Source: CAG-791 sp002449595
Lineage (GTDB): Bacteria; Bacillota; Clostridia; Lachnospirales; Lachnospiraceae
Reading direction: 5' to 3'
Assembly (NCBI GenBank): GCA_946539855.1
Contig: CAMNHV010000002.1
Location: 70,457-134,456 of the forward strand
DNA length: 64,000 bases
A program made the translations under genes and the position numbers. Shown here one piece after another: positions 36,560 through 44,965 of this stretch; position 1 is the stretch's first letter; each line of letters begins with the position of its first letter. The notes beneath the pieces are model-generated. The model was not told the DNA's origin and did not search any database. It worked only from the letters and a program-made list of their open reading frames with translations.

Positions 36560-37600
36560 TCAAGCCAGGAAAGGATTGGAGGGCTTGTACAGATACTTTT
36601 CAGAGAGATCTGCGAGAGAAGAAGCGCCGCACATCTTCATCGTATCGATGAGTTCCGCACCCAGCTTATTCGTTAAGACCTGCACGCCTTCCGCGGCGCC
36701 GCCGTAGACGGACGTGACGTAAGGGCGGGCGATGATGACCGCGTCCGCGCCGAGGCAGAGCGCCTTGAAGATGTCGACGCCCGTGCGGATGCCGCCGTCC
36801 ACGAAGATCTTCATGCTGCCGCCGACCGCCTGCGCGATCTCATAGAGGACTTCCGCTGTCGCTGCGCACTGGTCGAGCACGCGTCCGCCGTGGTTGGAGA
36901 CGACGATGCCCTGTGCTCCCGCTGCGAGTGCCTTCTTCGCGGCTTCCGCCGTCATGATGCCCTTCACGATAAAAGGCTTGCCCGACGCCTTGATGATCTC
37001 GGAGAGCTCCGCGACGGTCTTGCTGCCTGCCGGGGGCTGAAGATTCTGCAGGAACGGGAGACCCGCCGCATCGATGTCCATTGCGACCGCGATGCTGCCG
37101 GAGGACTCGACGAGCGCGAACTTCTCCTTTAATGTATTCACGTCCCAGGGCTTGACGGTCGGAACGCCGATGCCGCCGTTGGCGCTGATCGCAGCGCACG
37201 CCGCTTTCATGACGTCCGGATTTGTGCCGTCGCCGGTGAAGGCTGCAATGCCCGCGTCCGCGCATGCCGAGACGAGGATGTTGTTGTAAGCGACGTCATC
37301 GAGCTTGTCCCCGTAGTGGAGATTGACGGCGCCAACCGGTCCCGCGAAGATGGGATACTTCATCTCGTGGCCGAAGAAATCGAAAGAAGTGTCCGGATCA
37401 CAGTTCTGCGCGATCGTGTCAAGGTTGACGCGGATCCGCTTCCACGCGTCATAGTTGCGCATCGCGGTGTCGCCGATCCCCTTGGAGCCCGGGCCAGGCA
37501 TCTGCGATCCGCAGGCTCTGCCGTTGCAGACTGGGCACGCCTTGCAGTAAGGCCCGCTGCAGGTCCGCGCGTTTGCGAGAACTTCCTGATAAGTCATCAT
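36560..37600 (-). CDS. FMN-dependent alpha-hydroxy-acid oxidising protein with Cys-rich N-terminus
   Basis: 346 residues, TIM barrel of the L-lactate dehydrogenase/glycolate oxidase group: PIFAGPVGAVNLHYG, GIVVSNHGGRVLD (catalytic His-Gly-Gly-Arg) and FVDGGIRTGVDIFKALCLGADAV for FMN phosphate. Unlike classical enzymes it starts with five Cys within 17 residues (C14, C19, C22, C25, C30: CSGPYCKACPVCNGRAC), a possible Fe-S or zinc site that could pass electrons. Substrate is unknown; lactate or another 2-hydroxy acid is likely. Minus strand, alone. Confidence 0.87.
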   Translation of the reverse strand: MMTYQEVLANARTCSGPYCKACPVCNGRACGSQMPGPGSKGIGDTAMRNYDAWKRIRVNLDTIAQNCDPDTSFDFFGHEMKYPIFAGPVGAVNLHYGDKLDDVAYNNILVSACADAGIAAFTGDGTNPDVMKAACAAISANGGIGVPTVKPWDVNTLKEKFALVESSGSIAVAMDIDAAGLPFLQNLQPPAGSKTVAELSEIIKASGKPFIVKGIMTAEAAKKALAAGAQGIVVSNHGGRVLDQCAATAEVLYEIAQAVGGSMKIFVDGGIRTGVDIFKALCLGADAVIIARPYVTSVYGGAAEGVQVLTNKLGAELIDTMKMCGASSLADLSEKYLYKPSNPFLA

Positions 37601-37839
37601 AATATTTCCCCTCCGTAGTAGTTCATTGCCGCTCCCTTGGCGGCATATGTCTGGACCTTATTCTAACATAACTATCATCCGCGAAACAGGCACAAGGGAT
37701 GCCGCTGTCAGATGAATCGTATCCCGCCTCTGCCGGACCGGCTGCCAGCGGAAAGCAGAAGATCAGATTTCCGCTTCGTCAGCGGACTTACATAATTATA
37801 AAAAGACTATAAAATCATTGGAATCATAGAATATTGAGT

Positions 37840-37854
37840 AATTTTGAGAAAATC
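37840..37854 (+). promoter_or_regulatory. Candidate CodY box upstream of groES
   Basis: AATTTTGAGAAAATC matches the CodY motif AATTTTCWGAAAATT at 13 of 15 positions. It lies about 55 bases upstream of the groES -35, so it might act on either divergent gene. AT-rich surroundings raise the chance of a random match. Confidence 0.4.
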
Positions 37855-37909
37855 AGAGAAAAGAAGAGTATAATGGAGAAAATCGAAAAACTGTTTGAAT
37901 CTGCATAGC

Positions 37910-37938
37910 TTGCAATAAAGGCCGCAAGTTCATATTAT
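37910..37938 (+). promoter_or_regulatory. groESL promoter
   Basis: TTGCAA (37910-37915), 17-bp spacer, TATTAT (37933-37938); vegetative sigma type. Confidence 0.85.
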
Positions 37939-37949
37939 ACTTGTTGTGG

Positions 37950-37976
37950 TTAGCACTCGAACTAAACGAGTGCTAA
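37950..37976 (+). promoter_or_regulatory. CIRCE operator (HrcA binding site)
   Basis: Perfect TTAGCACTC-N9-GAGTGCTAA, 11 bases after the -10. HrcA binds this site and represses groESL until heat shock. hrcA is not in the window. Confidence 0.98.
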
Positions 37977-38029
37977 CAAATAAGAAACTGAATCATGAGC
38001 ATGATAATAAATTGAAGGAGGCAGTGATC

Positions 38030-38317
38030 ATGAGATTACAACCGTTGGGCGACAGAGTCGTATTGAAGCAGCTGACAGCGGAGGCAACGACGAAGTCCGG
38101 TATCGTCCTTCCGGGACAGGAGAAAGAGAAGCCGCAGCAGGCGGAAGTCGTAGCGGTCGGCCCGGGCGGCATGGTTGACGGGAAAGAGATCGCGATGTGC
38201 GTCAAGGTCGGCGACAAGGTCATCTATTCCAAGTATGCGGGAACAGAGATCAAGCTCGATGAGGACGAGAACTATATCATCGTTAAGCAGAGCGACATTC
38301 TGGCGATCCTGCAGTGA
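38030..38317 (+). CDS. groES: Co-chaperonin GroES
   Basis: 95 residues from ATG 38030 after AAGGAGGCAG. MRLQPLGDRVVLKQ at the N-terminus and the mobile loop TTKSGIVLPG are typical. Forms the heptameric lid on GroEL. HrcA/CIRCE control is evident upstream; groEL follows by 115 bases. Confidence 0.98.
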   Translation: MRLQPLGDRVVLKQLTAEATTKSGIVLPGQEKEKPQQAEVVAVGPGGMVDGKEIAMCVKVGDKVIYSKYAGTEIKLDEDENYIIVKQSDILAILQ

Positions 38318-38432
38318 TCGGCAGCTGTGACAGCAGAAGATACAGACTTTAGTACAAAATCAGCGGCGGCGTAAAAAGTCCGGAACGATTCGGACGTAAG
38401 AAACGCCGGTCCGCATTCAAAGGAGACAGGAA

Positions 38433-40043
38433 ATGGCAAAGGATATCAAGCACGGAACAGACGCCAGAGTAGCAATGGAAGCAGGCGTCAACAAACTGGC
38501 GGACACCGTCAAGATCACGCTTGGCCCTAAGGGCAGGAACGTTGTTCTCGACAAGACTTACGGCGGCCCCACCATCACGAACGACGGTGTGACGATCGCG
38601 AAAGAGATCGAGCTCGAAGACCGCTATGAGAACATGGGCGCACAGCTCGTCAAGGAAGTCGCTACGAAGACGAACGACGTCGCGGGCGACGGCACCACGA
38701 CCGCTACGGTCCTCGCGCAGGCGATGATCAATGAAGGCATGAAGAACCTCGCTGCAGGCGCGAACCCGATCGTCATGCGCAAAGGTATGAAGAAGGCTAC
38801 GGATGCCGCGGTCAAGGCGATCAGAGGCATGTCCGTCAAGGTCAAGGGCAAGGACCACATCGAGCAGGTCGCGACGGTCTCTTCCGGCAACGAGGAAGTC
38901 GGCCGCATGGTCGCTGACGCGATGGAAAAGGTCTCCAAGGACGGCGTCATCACGATCGAAGAGTCCAAGACGATGCTCACCGAGCTGGACCTGGTCGAAG
39001 GCATGCAGTTCGACAGAGGCTACATCTCCGCTTACATGGCGACCGACATGGACAAGATGGAAGCGAACCTCGAGGATCCTTACATCCTGATCACCGACAA
39101 GAAGATCTCCACCGTACAGGACATCCTGCCGCTGCTTGAGCAGATCGTCAAGATGGGTGCGAAGCTCCTCATCATCGCTGAGGACGTCGAAGGCGAAGCC
39201 CTGACGACCCTGATCGTCAACAAGCTGCGCGGCACGTTCAGCGTTGTCGCTGTCAAGGCACCTGGTTACGGCGACAGAAGAAAAGCAATGCTGCAGGATA
39301 TCGCGATCCTGACCGGCGGCCAGGTCATCAGCTCCGACCTCGGCCTCGAGCTCAAGGACGCTACGCTTGAGCAGCTCGGCCGCGCGAAATCCGTCAAGGT
39401 CGAGAAAGAGAACACGACGATCGTCGACGGTATGGGCAACAAGGCTGACCTCGAAGCGCGTGTGAACCAGATCAAGAAGCAGATCGAAGACACTACTTCC
39501 GATTTCGATAAGGAAAAGCTTCAGGAGCGTCTAGCGAAGCTCGCGGGCGGCGTCGCGGTCATCCGCGTCGGTGCTGCGACCGAGACCGAGATGAAGGAAG
39601 CGAAGTACCGCATGGAAGACGCCCTCAACGCGACGCGTGCGGCAGTTGAGGAAGGCATCATCTCCGGCGGCGGCAGCGCTTACATCCACGCTGCAGAGCA
39701 GGTCGCAGAGGCTGTGAACGGCCTCGAAGGCGACGAGAAGACCGGCGCGAAGATCGTCCTCAAGGCTCTTGAGGCACCGCTGCGCCAGATCGCCGAGAAC
39801 GCAGGCCTTGACGGCAGCGTCATCACCAACAAGGTCAGGGAGTCCGAGGACGGCATCGGCTTCGATGCGATGAATGAAGAGTACGTCAACATGATCGACG
39901 CCGGCATCATCGATCCCACGAAGGTCACGAGGTCTGCGCTGCAGAATGCAACTTCTGTTGCTTCCACATTCCTGACGACAGAAGCAGCAGTCGCTGATAT
40001 CAAGGAACCCGAACCGGCTATGCCGCAACAACCTATGATGTAA
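38433..40043 (+). CDS. groEL: Chaperonin GroEL
   Basis: 536 residues, full length. KDIKHGTDARVAMEAGVNKLADTV start region, ATP-binding GDGTTTATVLAQ and the Met-rich flexible tail PAMPQQPMM. Folds client proteins in the double-ring cavity with GroES. Start follows AAAGGAGACAG. A strong terminator follows. Confidence 0.99.
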   Translation: MAKDIKHGTDARVAMEAGVNKLADTVKITLGPKGRNVVLDKTYGGPTITNDGVTIAKEIELEDRYENMGAQLVKEVATKTNDVAGDGTTTATVLAQAMINEGMKNLAAGANPIVMRKGMKKATDAAVKAIRGMSVKVKGKDHIEQVATVSSGNEEVGRMVADAMEKVSKDGVITIEESKTMLTELDLVEGMQFDRGYISAYMATDMDKMEANLEDPYILITDKKISTVQDILPLLEQIVKMGAKLLIIAEDVEGEALTTLIVNKLRGTFSVVAVKAPGYGDRRKAMLQDIAILTGGQVISSDLGLELKDATLEQLGRAKSVKVEKENTTIVDGMGNKADLEARVNQIKKQIEDTTSDFDKEKLQERLAKLAGGVAVIRVGAATETEMKEAKYRMEDALNATRAAVEEGIISGGGSAYIHAAEQVAEAVNGLEGDEKTGAKIVLKALEAPLRQIAENAGLDGSVITNKVRESEDGIGFDAMNEEYVNMIDAGIIDPTKVTRSALQNATSVASTFLTTEAAVADIKEPEPAMPQQPMM

Positions 40044-40066
40044 GCGATAAGCTCTGATTGAACATA

Positions 40067-40105
40067 GACTGCCCGTCATGCCTGCATGAACGGGCGGTCT
40101 TTTTA
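40067..40105 (+). terminator. groESL terminator
   Basis: GAC-T-GCCCGT-C-ATG / CAT-GA-ACGGGC-G-GTC stem followed by TTTTTAT. Confidence 0.88.
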
Positions 40106-40114
40106 TGTCCATAA

Positions 40115-40166
40115 TTGACAAATCGCCTTTCATCACAAATAATATTCAAGTAAATTTCTGAAACTG
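40115..40166 (+). promoter_or_regulatory. rel promoter with a candidate CodY box at the start site
   Basis: TTGACA (40115-40120), 17-bp spacer, AATAAT (40138-40143). At 40152-40166, AAATTTCTGAAACTG matches the CodY motif AATTTTCWGAAAATT at 12 of 15 positions and covers the expected transcription start. CodY is encoded at 47090. Confidence 0.6.
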
Positions 40167-40177
40167 GAGCCTTTTCT

Positions 40178-42559
40178 ATGTCATCCGACGCGATCCGCCA
40201 GGACAACTTCATACCGGCGAGCATCCCCGCCGCGCTCCCCGCGGAAGTGAGAAGCGACAATGCTGTCCCTGCAGCCAGGGACCGCTTCGGCTATGACAGC
40301 GGCCGCATCGAGTACCTGGGCGAATTCGTCAGCCCGGAGAAGCTCTATCAGGACCTGATCGAGCGCGTGGGCAGGTATCACCCTTCGGACGATATCAGCC
40401 TGATCGAGAAGGCATTCAATACCGCCCGGGAGGCGCACGAAGGACAGGTGCGGCGGTCGGGCGAACCATATATCATTCATCCGCTCTACGTCGCGGTGAT
40501 CCTCGCGGACCTCGAACTTGACAAAGAGACCATCGTCGCGGGCCTTCTGCATGACGTCGTGGAAGACACGATCATGACCAACGAGAAGATCCGGGAGGAG
40601 TTCGGCGAGGACGTGGCCCTTCTCGTGGACGGCGTCACCAAGCTGACCAAACTCAAACTCTCCGGCGATTATCACGACCGCTCGGAAGAGCAGAAAGAGA
40701 TGCAGGCGATGAACCTGCGCAAGATGTTCCTCGCCATGGCGAAGGACATCCGGGTCATCCTGATCAAGCTGGCGGACCGCCTGCACAACATGAGGACCCT
40801 TGGGCACATGCCGCCGGAGAAGCAGCAGCGGATCGCCCAGGAGACGCTGGACATCTATTCGCCGATCGCCTCGCGCCTCGGCATTTCGAAGATCCAGGTG
40901 GAACTGGACGACCTCTCCCTGAAATACCTGAAGCCCGACATCTACAAAGAGCTCGTCCGCGAGGTCGAAGCGCGCAAGGCGGAGAGCGAGGACTTCGTCC
41001 AGGAGATCACCGCCGAAGTGCGGGAGCATCTCGCGACAGCCGGCATCGAAGGGCAGGTCGACGGCAGAGTCAAGCACATCTTCAGCATCTACAAGAAGAT
41101 GGTCAACCAGGACAAATCCCTGGATCAGATCTATGACCTTTTTGCGGTCCGCATCATCGTCTCATCGGTGAAGGACTGCTATGCGGCGCTCGGCGTCATC
41201 CACGAGATGTACAAGCCGATCCCGGGCCGGTTCAAGGACTACATCGCGATGCCCAAGACGAACACGTATCAGTCGCTGCACACGACGCTGATCGGTTCGC
41301 ACGGCAATCCGTTCGAGATCCAGATCCGGACCTACGAGATGCACCGCGCCGCGGAATACGGTATCGCCGCGCACTGGAAGTACAAGGAAGGCGCGGACGG
41401 CAGAAGCGGGAAGCAGGAAGAAGAAAAGCTCGCGTGGCTGCGCCAGATCCTGGAGTGGCAGCAGGACATGTCGGACAACACGGAGTTCATGGACCTCTTA
41501 AAGAGCGACCTGGACCTGTTCTCCGACAACGTCTATTGCTTCACGCCGGGCGGCGACGTCAAGAATCTCCCCGCCGGCTCGACGCCGGTCGACTTCGCGT
41601 ACGCGATCCACACAGCCGTCGGCAACAAGATGATCGGCGCGCGCGTGAACGGCAAGCTCGTCAACATCGACTACGAGATCCAGAACGGCGACCGCATCGA
41701 GATCCTGACCTCGCAGAATTCCAAGGGCCCGAGCCTGGACTGGTTAAAGCTCGCGAAAGCGGCGTCCACCAGGAACAAGATCAACCAGTGGTTTAGAAAC
41801 GAGCGCAAGGAAGACAATATCACCCGCGGCAAGGACCTCATCGCTTCCTATTGCAAATCCAAGGGAATCACGGCCTCGGAGATCATGAAGCCCGAGTATA
41901 TGGACGGCGTGCTCCGCAAGTACGGCTTCCGCGACTGGGATGCTGTCCTCGCGGCGGTCGGCCACGGCGGACTGAAGGAAGGCCAGGTCGTCAACAAGCT
42001 GCAGGAGCAGTATGAGAAGGACCACGCGAAGCACCTGACGGAAGAGGAGATCCTCGCGCAGGTCGCGGACAACGCGGCGCACATGCACGCGAAGAGCAAC
42101 AACGCCATCGTCGTGAAGGGCATTCACGACGTCGCGGTGCGTCTCTCCAAGTGCTGTCACCCGGTCCCGGGCGACGAGATCGTCGGCTTCGTCACGAGAG
42201 GGCGCGGCGTCACGATCCATCGGACAGACTGCATCAACGTTCTGAACCTCGCCGACTTCGACCGGGTCCGCCTGATCGACGCCGAGTGGGAAGACAATGA
42301 CGTGAGCGAGAGCGCCGGCGGCTTCGAAGTGACGGTCAATATCTACGCGAACGACAGGAGCGGCCTCTTAAACGACATCTCCCGCGTCTTCACGGAGAAG
42401 AACATCAACATCACTTCGATCTCGACACGAAGCAACAAGCAGGGGATGGTCACGATGACCATCACGTTCCGGATCAGCGGAAAGGGCCAGATGCAGGAGA
42501 TCATCGACCGTCTCCGCCAGATCAGCAGCATCATCGATATCAGCAGGACGAACGGATAA
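40178..42559 (+). CDS. rel: Bifunctional (p)ppGpp synthetase/hydrolase
   Basis: 793 residues. N-terminal HD hydrolase (IIHPLYVAVILADL, GLLHDVVEDT), synthetase domain with GRFKDYIAMPKTNTYQSLHTT, TGS domain (YCFTPGGDVKNLPAGSTPVDFAYAIH), a zinc-finger-like segment with SKCCHPVPGDEIVG and a C-terminal ACT domain (VNIYANDRSGLLNDISRVF). It makes and degrades the stringent-response alarmone according to tRNA charging on ribosomes. Both catalytic domains look intact. A 60-residue N-terminal extension precedes the HD domain. Confidence 0.97.
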   Translation: MSSDAIRQDNFIPASIPAALPAEVRSDNAVPAARDRFGYDSGRIEYLGEFVSPEKLYQDLIERVGRYHPSDDISLIEKAFNTAREAHEGQVRRSGEPYIIHPLYVAVILADLELDKETIVAGLLHDVVEDTIMTNEKIREEFGEDVALLVDGVTKLTKLKLSGDYHDRSEEQKEMQAMNLRKMFLAMAKDIRVILIKLADRLHNMRTLGHMPPEKQQRIAQETLDIYSPIASRLGISKIQVELDDLSLKYLKPDIYKELVREVEARKAESEDFVQEITAEVREHLATAGIEGQVDGRVKHIFSIYKKMVNQDKSLDQIYDLFAVRIIVSSVKDCYAALGVIHEMYKPIPGRFKDYIAMPKTNTYQSLHTTLIGSHGNPFEIQIRTYEMHRAAEYGIAAHWKYKEGADGRSGKQEEEKLAWLRQILEWQQDMSDNTEFMDLLKSDLDLFSDNVYCFTPGGDVKNLPAGSTPVDFAYAIHTAVGNKMIGARVNGKLVNIDYEIQNGDRIEILTSQNSKGPSLDWLKLAKAASTRNKINQWFRNERKEDNITRGKDLIASYCKSKGITASEIMKPEYMDGVLRKYGFRDWDAVLAAVGHGGLKEGQVVNKLQEQYEKDHAKHLTEEEILAQVADNAAHMHAKSNNAIVVKGIHDVAVRLSKCCHPVPGDEIVGFVTRGRGVTIHRTDCINVLNLADFDRVRLIDAEWEDNDVSESAGGFEVTVNIYANDRSGLLNDISRVFTEKNINITSISTRSNKQGMVTMTITFRISGKGQMQEIIDRLRQISSIIDISRTNG

Positions 42560-42579
42560 ACTACCCGGAGAAAAGCGCC

Positions 42580-43215
42580 ATGAGAATCATCGTGAAGGGA
42601 TATCGCGTCGGCATGATGCCGACCAATTTTTATTATATGCACCTCGAGGGCTCGCAGGACGCTGTCGTCTTCGACCCGGCGGACAGCGGGAAGGAACTCG
42701 CGGACGTCCTTCAGCAGGAAGGGCTGACGATCCGTGCGATCTTCCTGACGCACGCCCACTTCGACCACATCTTCGGCGTGAAGGCGATGAAGGAAGCGAC
42801 CGGCGCCCCTGTGTACGCGTATGAGGGAGAAAAGGGTCTCTGCGGGAGCTCACAGCTCAACCAGTCGGCAATGATCGGAAGGCCCTGCACTGTGGAGCCG
42901 GACGTCTGGCTTAAGGACGGGGAAGTGACGGAGCTCTGCGGCATCCGCCTGAAGACGCTCGCGACGCCGGGACACACCGAGGGAAGCTGCTGCTTCTACG
43001 CGGAGGATGAGGAAGGCGGTCATTTCCTGATCAGCGGCGACACGCTCTTCGAGGAATCCGTCGGCCGCACGGACCTGCCGACAGGCAGTTTCTCCGACCT
43101 CGCCCGCTCGATCCGGGAAGTCCTGTTTGGACTCCCGGACGACACGCTGGTCTTCCCCGGCCACATGGGAGAGACGACCATCGGGCACGAGAAACAGTTC
43201 AACTACATGGTTTGA
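42580..43215 (+). CDS. Glyoxalase II-like metallo-beta-lactamase-fold hydrolase
   Basis: 211 residues. Metal motif H58-x-H60-x-D62-H63 in LTHAHFDHIFG, then TPGHTEGSCCF, SGDTLFEESVGRTDL and FPGHMGETTIG complete the binuclear site. Close to YcbL-type enzymes that cleave thioesters, but too short for true glyoxalase II, whose substrate-binding domain is missing. It lies 20 bases after rel; the rel-MBL-hemZ order is commonly seen in Clostridia. Substrate unknown. Confidence 0.9.
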   Translation: MRIIVKGYRVGMMPTNFYYMHLEGSQDAVVFDPADSGKELADVLQQEGLTIRAIFLTHAHFDHIFGVKAMKEATGAPVYAYEGEKGLCGSSQLNQSAMIGRPCTVEPDVWLKDGEVTELCGIRLKTLATPGHTEGSCCFYAEDEEGGHFLISGDTLFEESVGRTDLPTGSFSDLARSIREVLFGLPDDTLVFPGHMGETTIGHEKQFNYMV

Positions 43216-43256
43216 TACCGCGCGCCGAAACCGTACCCGCGCACGAGGGAATAAAC

Positions 43257-44882
43257 ATGTTCACAGTATCCGTCAGCAGGGATCTCTACCGGTATGAGAT
43301 CCACTCTTTGATCAAGGCCTTTTATCCGGAAGAAGAAGTCAGGACGTATGTGGAGGAGCCAGGTACCGCTCCTTCTTTTTTGCGCGTCATCTTCTCGCCG
43401 GAGGAGATCCGGCTTGCCTTTTCCGATGCGCCGGACAAAGAAGAGTCATTTGCGGAAGGAGAGCTCCAATTCCGCATCAGCGGAGAGACGGGAACAGTCG
43501 GAATAAATCAGCAGGCCGCGGACGGCGACGCCCCGCTTGACGAGAAGAGCCTGACCTGCAAGACCGCGCTCAAGCACCTGCTCTATAGGATGCTCTGCCT
43601 CCGGACCGGAAGGACGCTCCCCTGGGGAGAGCTCATCGGGATCCGCCCGACCAAGATCGCGTCGCGCCGCCTCGAAGAAGGAATGACGGAAGAGGAAGCG
43701 GCTGCGTGGATGGAACAGAACCACTACGTGAGCCCCGGCAAGGCCGGACTCGCCGCGCAGATCGCCGCGCGGGAGGCGAAGATCCTGAAGAACTTCGACC
43801 CGGTGGACGGCTACAGCCTCTACATCGGCATCCCGTTCTGCCCGACGACCTGCCTCTACTGCTCGTTCCCGTCCTACGGGATCGGGCGCTGGATGCGGCC
43901 CGTCGCGGACCTGCGGAGAGACGGGACGCTAGGGACTGATACCTCGCCATCCATCGACAGAGCACTCGGGCGTCTGCCCGCGAACGCGGACGGCGTCGAC
44001 CTGTACCTGTCGCTCCTCGAGGAGGAGATGGAGACGTCGGCGGCGCTCATGCAGGGGAAGTACCCCGAGACGATCTATTTCGGCGGCGGGACGCCGTCCA
44101 GCCTCAGCGCTCCTCAGATGGAGAGATTGTTTGAGGCGGTGAAAAGATTTTTCCCCTCCGATCGCGTCAGGGAATACACGGTAGAGGCAGGCCGCCCCGA
44201 CAGCATCACGGACGACAAGCTCGCCGTCATGAAAAAGGCCGGCGTCACGCGGATCAGCGTGAACCCGCAGACCATGAAGGAAGAGACGCTGCGCATCATC
44301 GGCAGGCGCCACACGGCGCGGCAGACGCAGGAGGCCTTCGCCGCGGCGAGGAGCGCCGGGTTCACGAACATCAACATGGACATGATCCTGGGGCTTCCCG
44401 GAGAGACGCCGGACGACGTGCGGTACACCCTCTCCGCGATCGAGGAGCTGCGGCCGGACTCGCTGACCGTCCACTCGCTCGCCGTGAAGAAGGGATCGAA
44501 GATGCAGGAGATCGTCCGCGAGAGCGGGTACGAAGGCCTCGGGCTCGCAGCGGGTACCATGGAGCTTGCGATCGACGCGGCCAGGCGGATGGAGCTTTTC
44601 CCGTATTATCTGTACCGGCAGAAGAATATGACCGGCAACGACGAGAACATCGGGTTCGCGCGGGAAGGCTGCTTCGGCCTGTACAACATACTGATCATGG
44701 AAGAGACGCAGTCGATCCTCGCGCTGGGCTGCGGCGGGATCTCGAAGAGAGTGGATCCGCCGGAGCAGCCGGGGACGCGCGGCAAGATCCTGCGGAGCGA
44801 AAATGCGCATGAACTGCGGGTATATATGGAGCATTTTGACGAAATGATGGCGCGGAAAACGAATTTGTTTGGAGACATGTAA
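43257..44882 (+). CDS. hemZ: Oxygen-independent coproporphyrinogen dehydrogenase HemZ
   Basis: 541 residues, start at MFTVSVSRD after GAGGGA. Radical SAM enzyme of the HemN/HemZ family; cluster Cys C195-x3-C199-x2-C202 in CPTTCLYCSF, then YFGGGTPSSLS and TVEAGRPDSI. N-terminal 190 residues are the HemZ-specific domain with WGELIGIRPTKI. About 30 residues (RWMRPVADLRRDG to LPANADG, bases about 43887-43998) appear inserted just after the cluster motif, where relatives continue straight into the next helix. True HemZ substrate is debated; no other haem gene is nearby. Confidence 0.9.
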   Translation: MFTVSVSRDLYRYEIHSLIKAFYPEEEVRTYVEEPGTAPSFLRVIFSPEEIRLAFSDAPDKEESFAEGELQFRISGETGTVGINQQAADGDAPLDEKSLTCKTALKHLLYRMLCLRTGRTLPWGELIGIRPTKIASRRLEEGMTEEEAAAWMEQNHYVSPGKAGLAAQIAAREAKILKNFDPVDGYSLYIGIPFCPTTCLYCSFPSYGIGRWMRPVADLRRDGTLGTDTSPSIDRALGRLPANADGVDLYLSLLEEEMETSAALMQGKYPETIYFGGGTPSSLSAPQMERLFEAVKRFFPSDRVREYTVEAGRPDSITDDKLAVMKKAGVTRISVNPQTMKEETLRIIGRRHTARQTQEAFAAARSAGFTNINMDMILGLPGETPDDVRYTLSAIEELRPDSLTVHSLAVKKGSKMQEIVRESGYEGLGLAAGTMELAIDAARRMELFPYYLYRQKNMTGNDENIGFAREGCFGLYNILIMEETQSILALGCGGISKRVDPPEQPGTRGKILRSENAHELRVYMEHFDEMMARKTNLFGDM

Positions 44883-44899
44883 ATTCTAAGTGAATTGTC

Positions 44900-44927
44900 T
44901 TGCAATTCAGTCAAAGACTGTGATAAA
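44900..44927 (+). promoter_or_regulatory. Probable topA promoter
   Basis: TTGCAA (44900-44905), 16-bp spacer, GATAAA (44922-44927), directly after hemZ. Confidence 0.5.
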
Positions 44928-44965
44928 TTCTTTCTCGTGCGTAATATTGTCCCGGGAGGGCAGGA

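Larger units (their letters stand above)
37601..38029. promoter_or_regulatory. 429-base intergenic region between the oxidase and groES
   Basis: Divergent regulatory region. From 37790 it becomes strongly AT-rich. It contains a CodY-like site (37840-37854), the groES promoter (37910-37938) and the CIRCE operator (37950-37976). The minus-strand oxidase promoter should lie near 37640-37690 but no convincing pair of hexamers was fixed. Nothing coding was seen. Confidence 0.6.
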
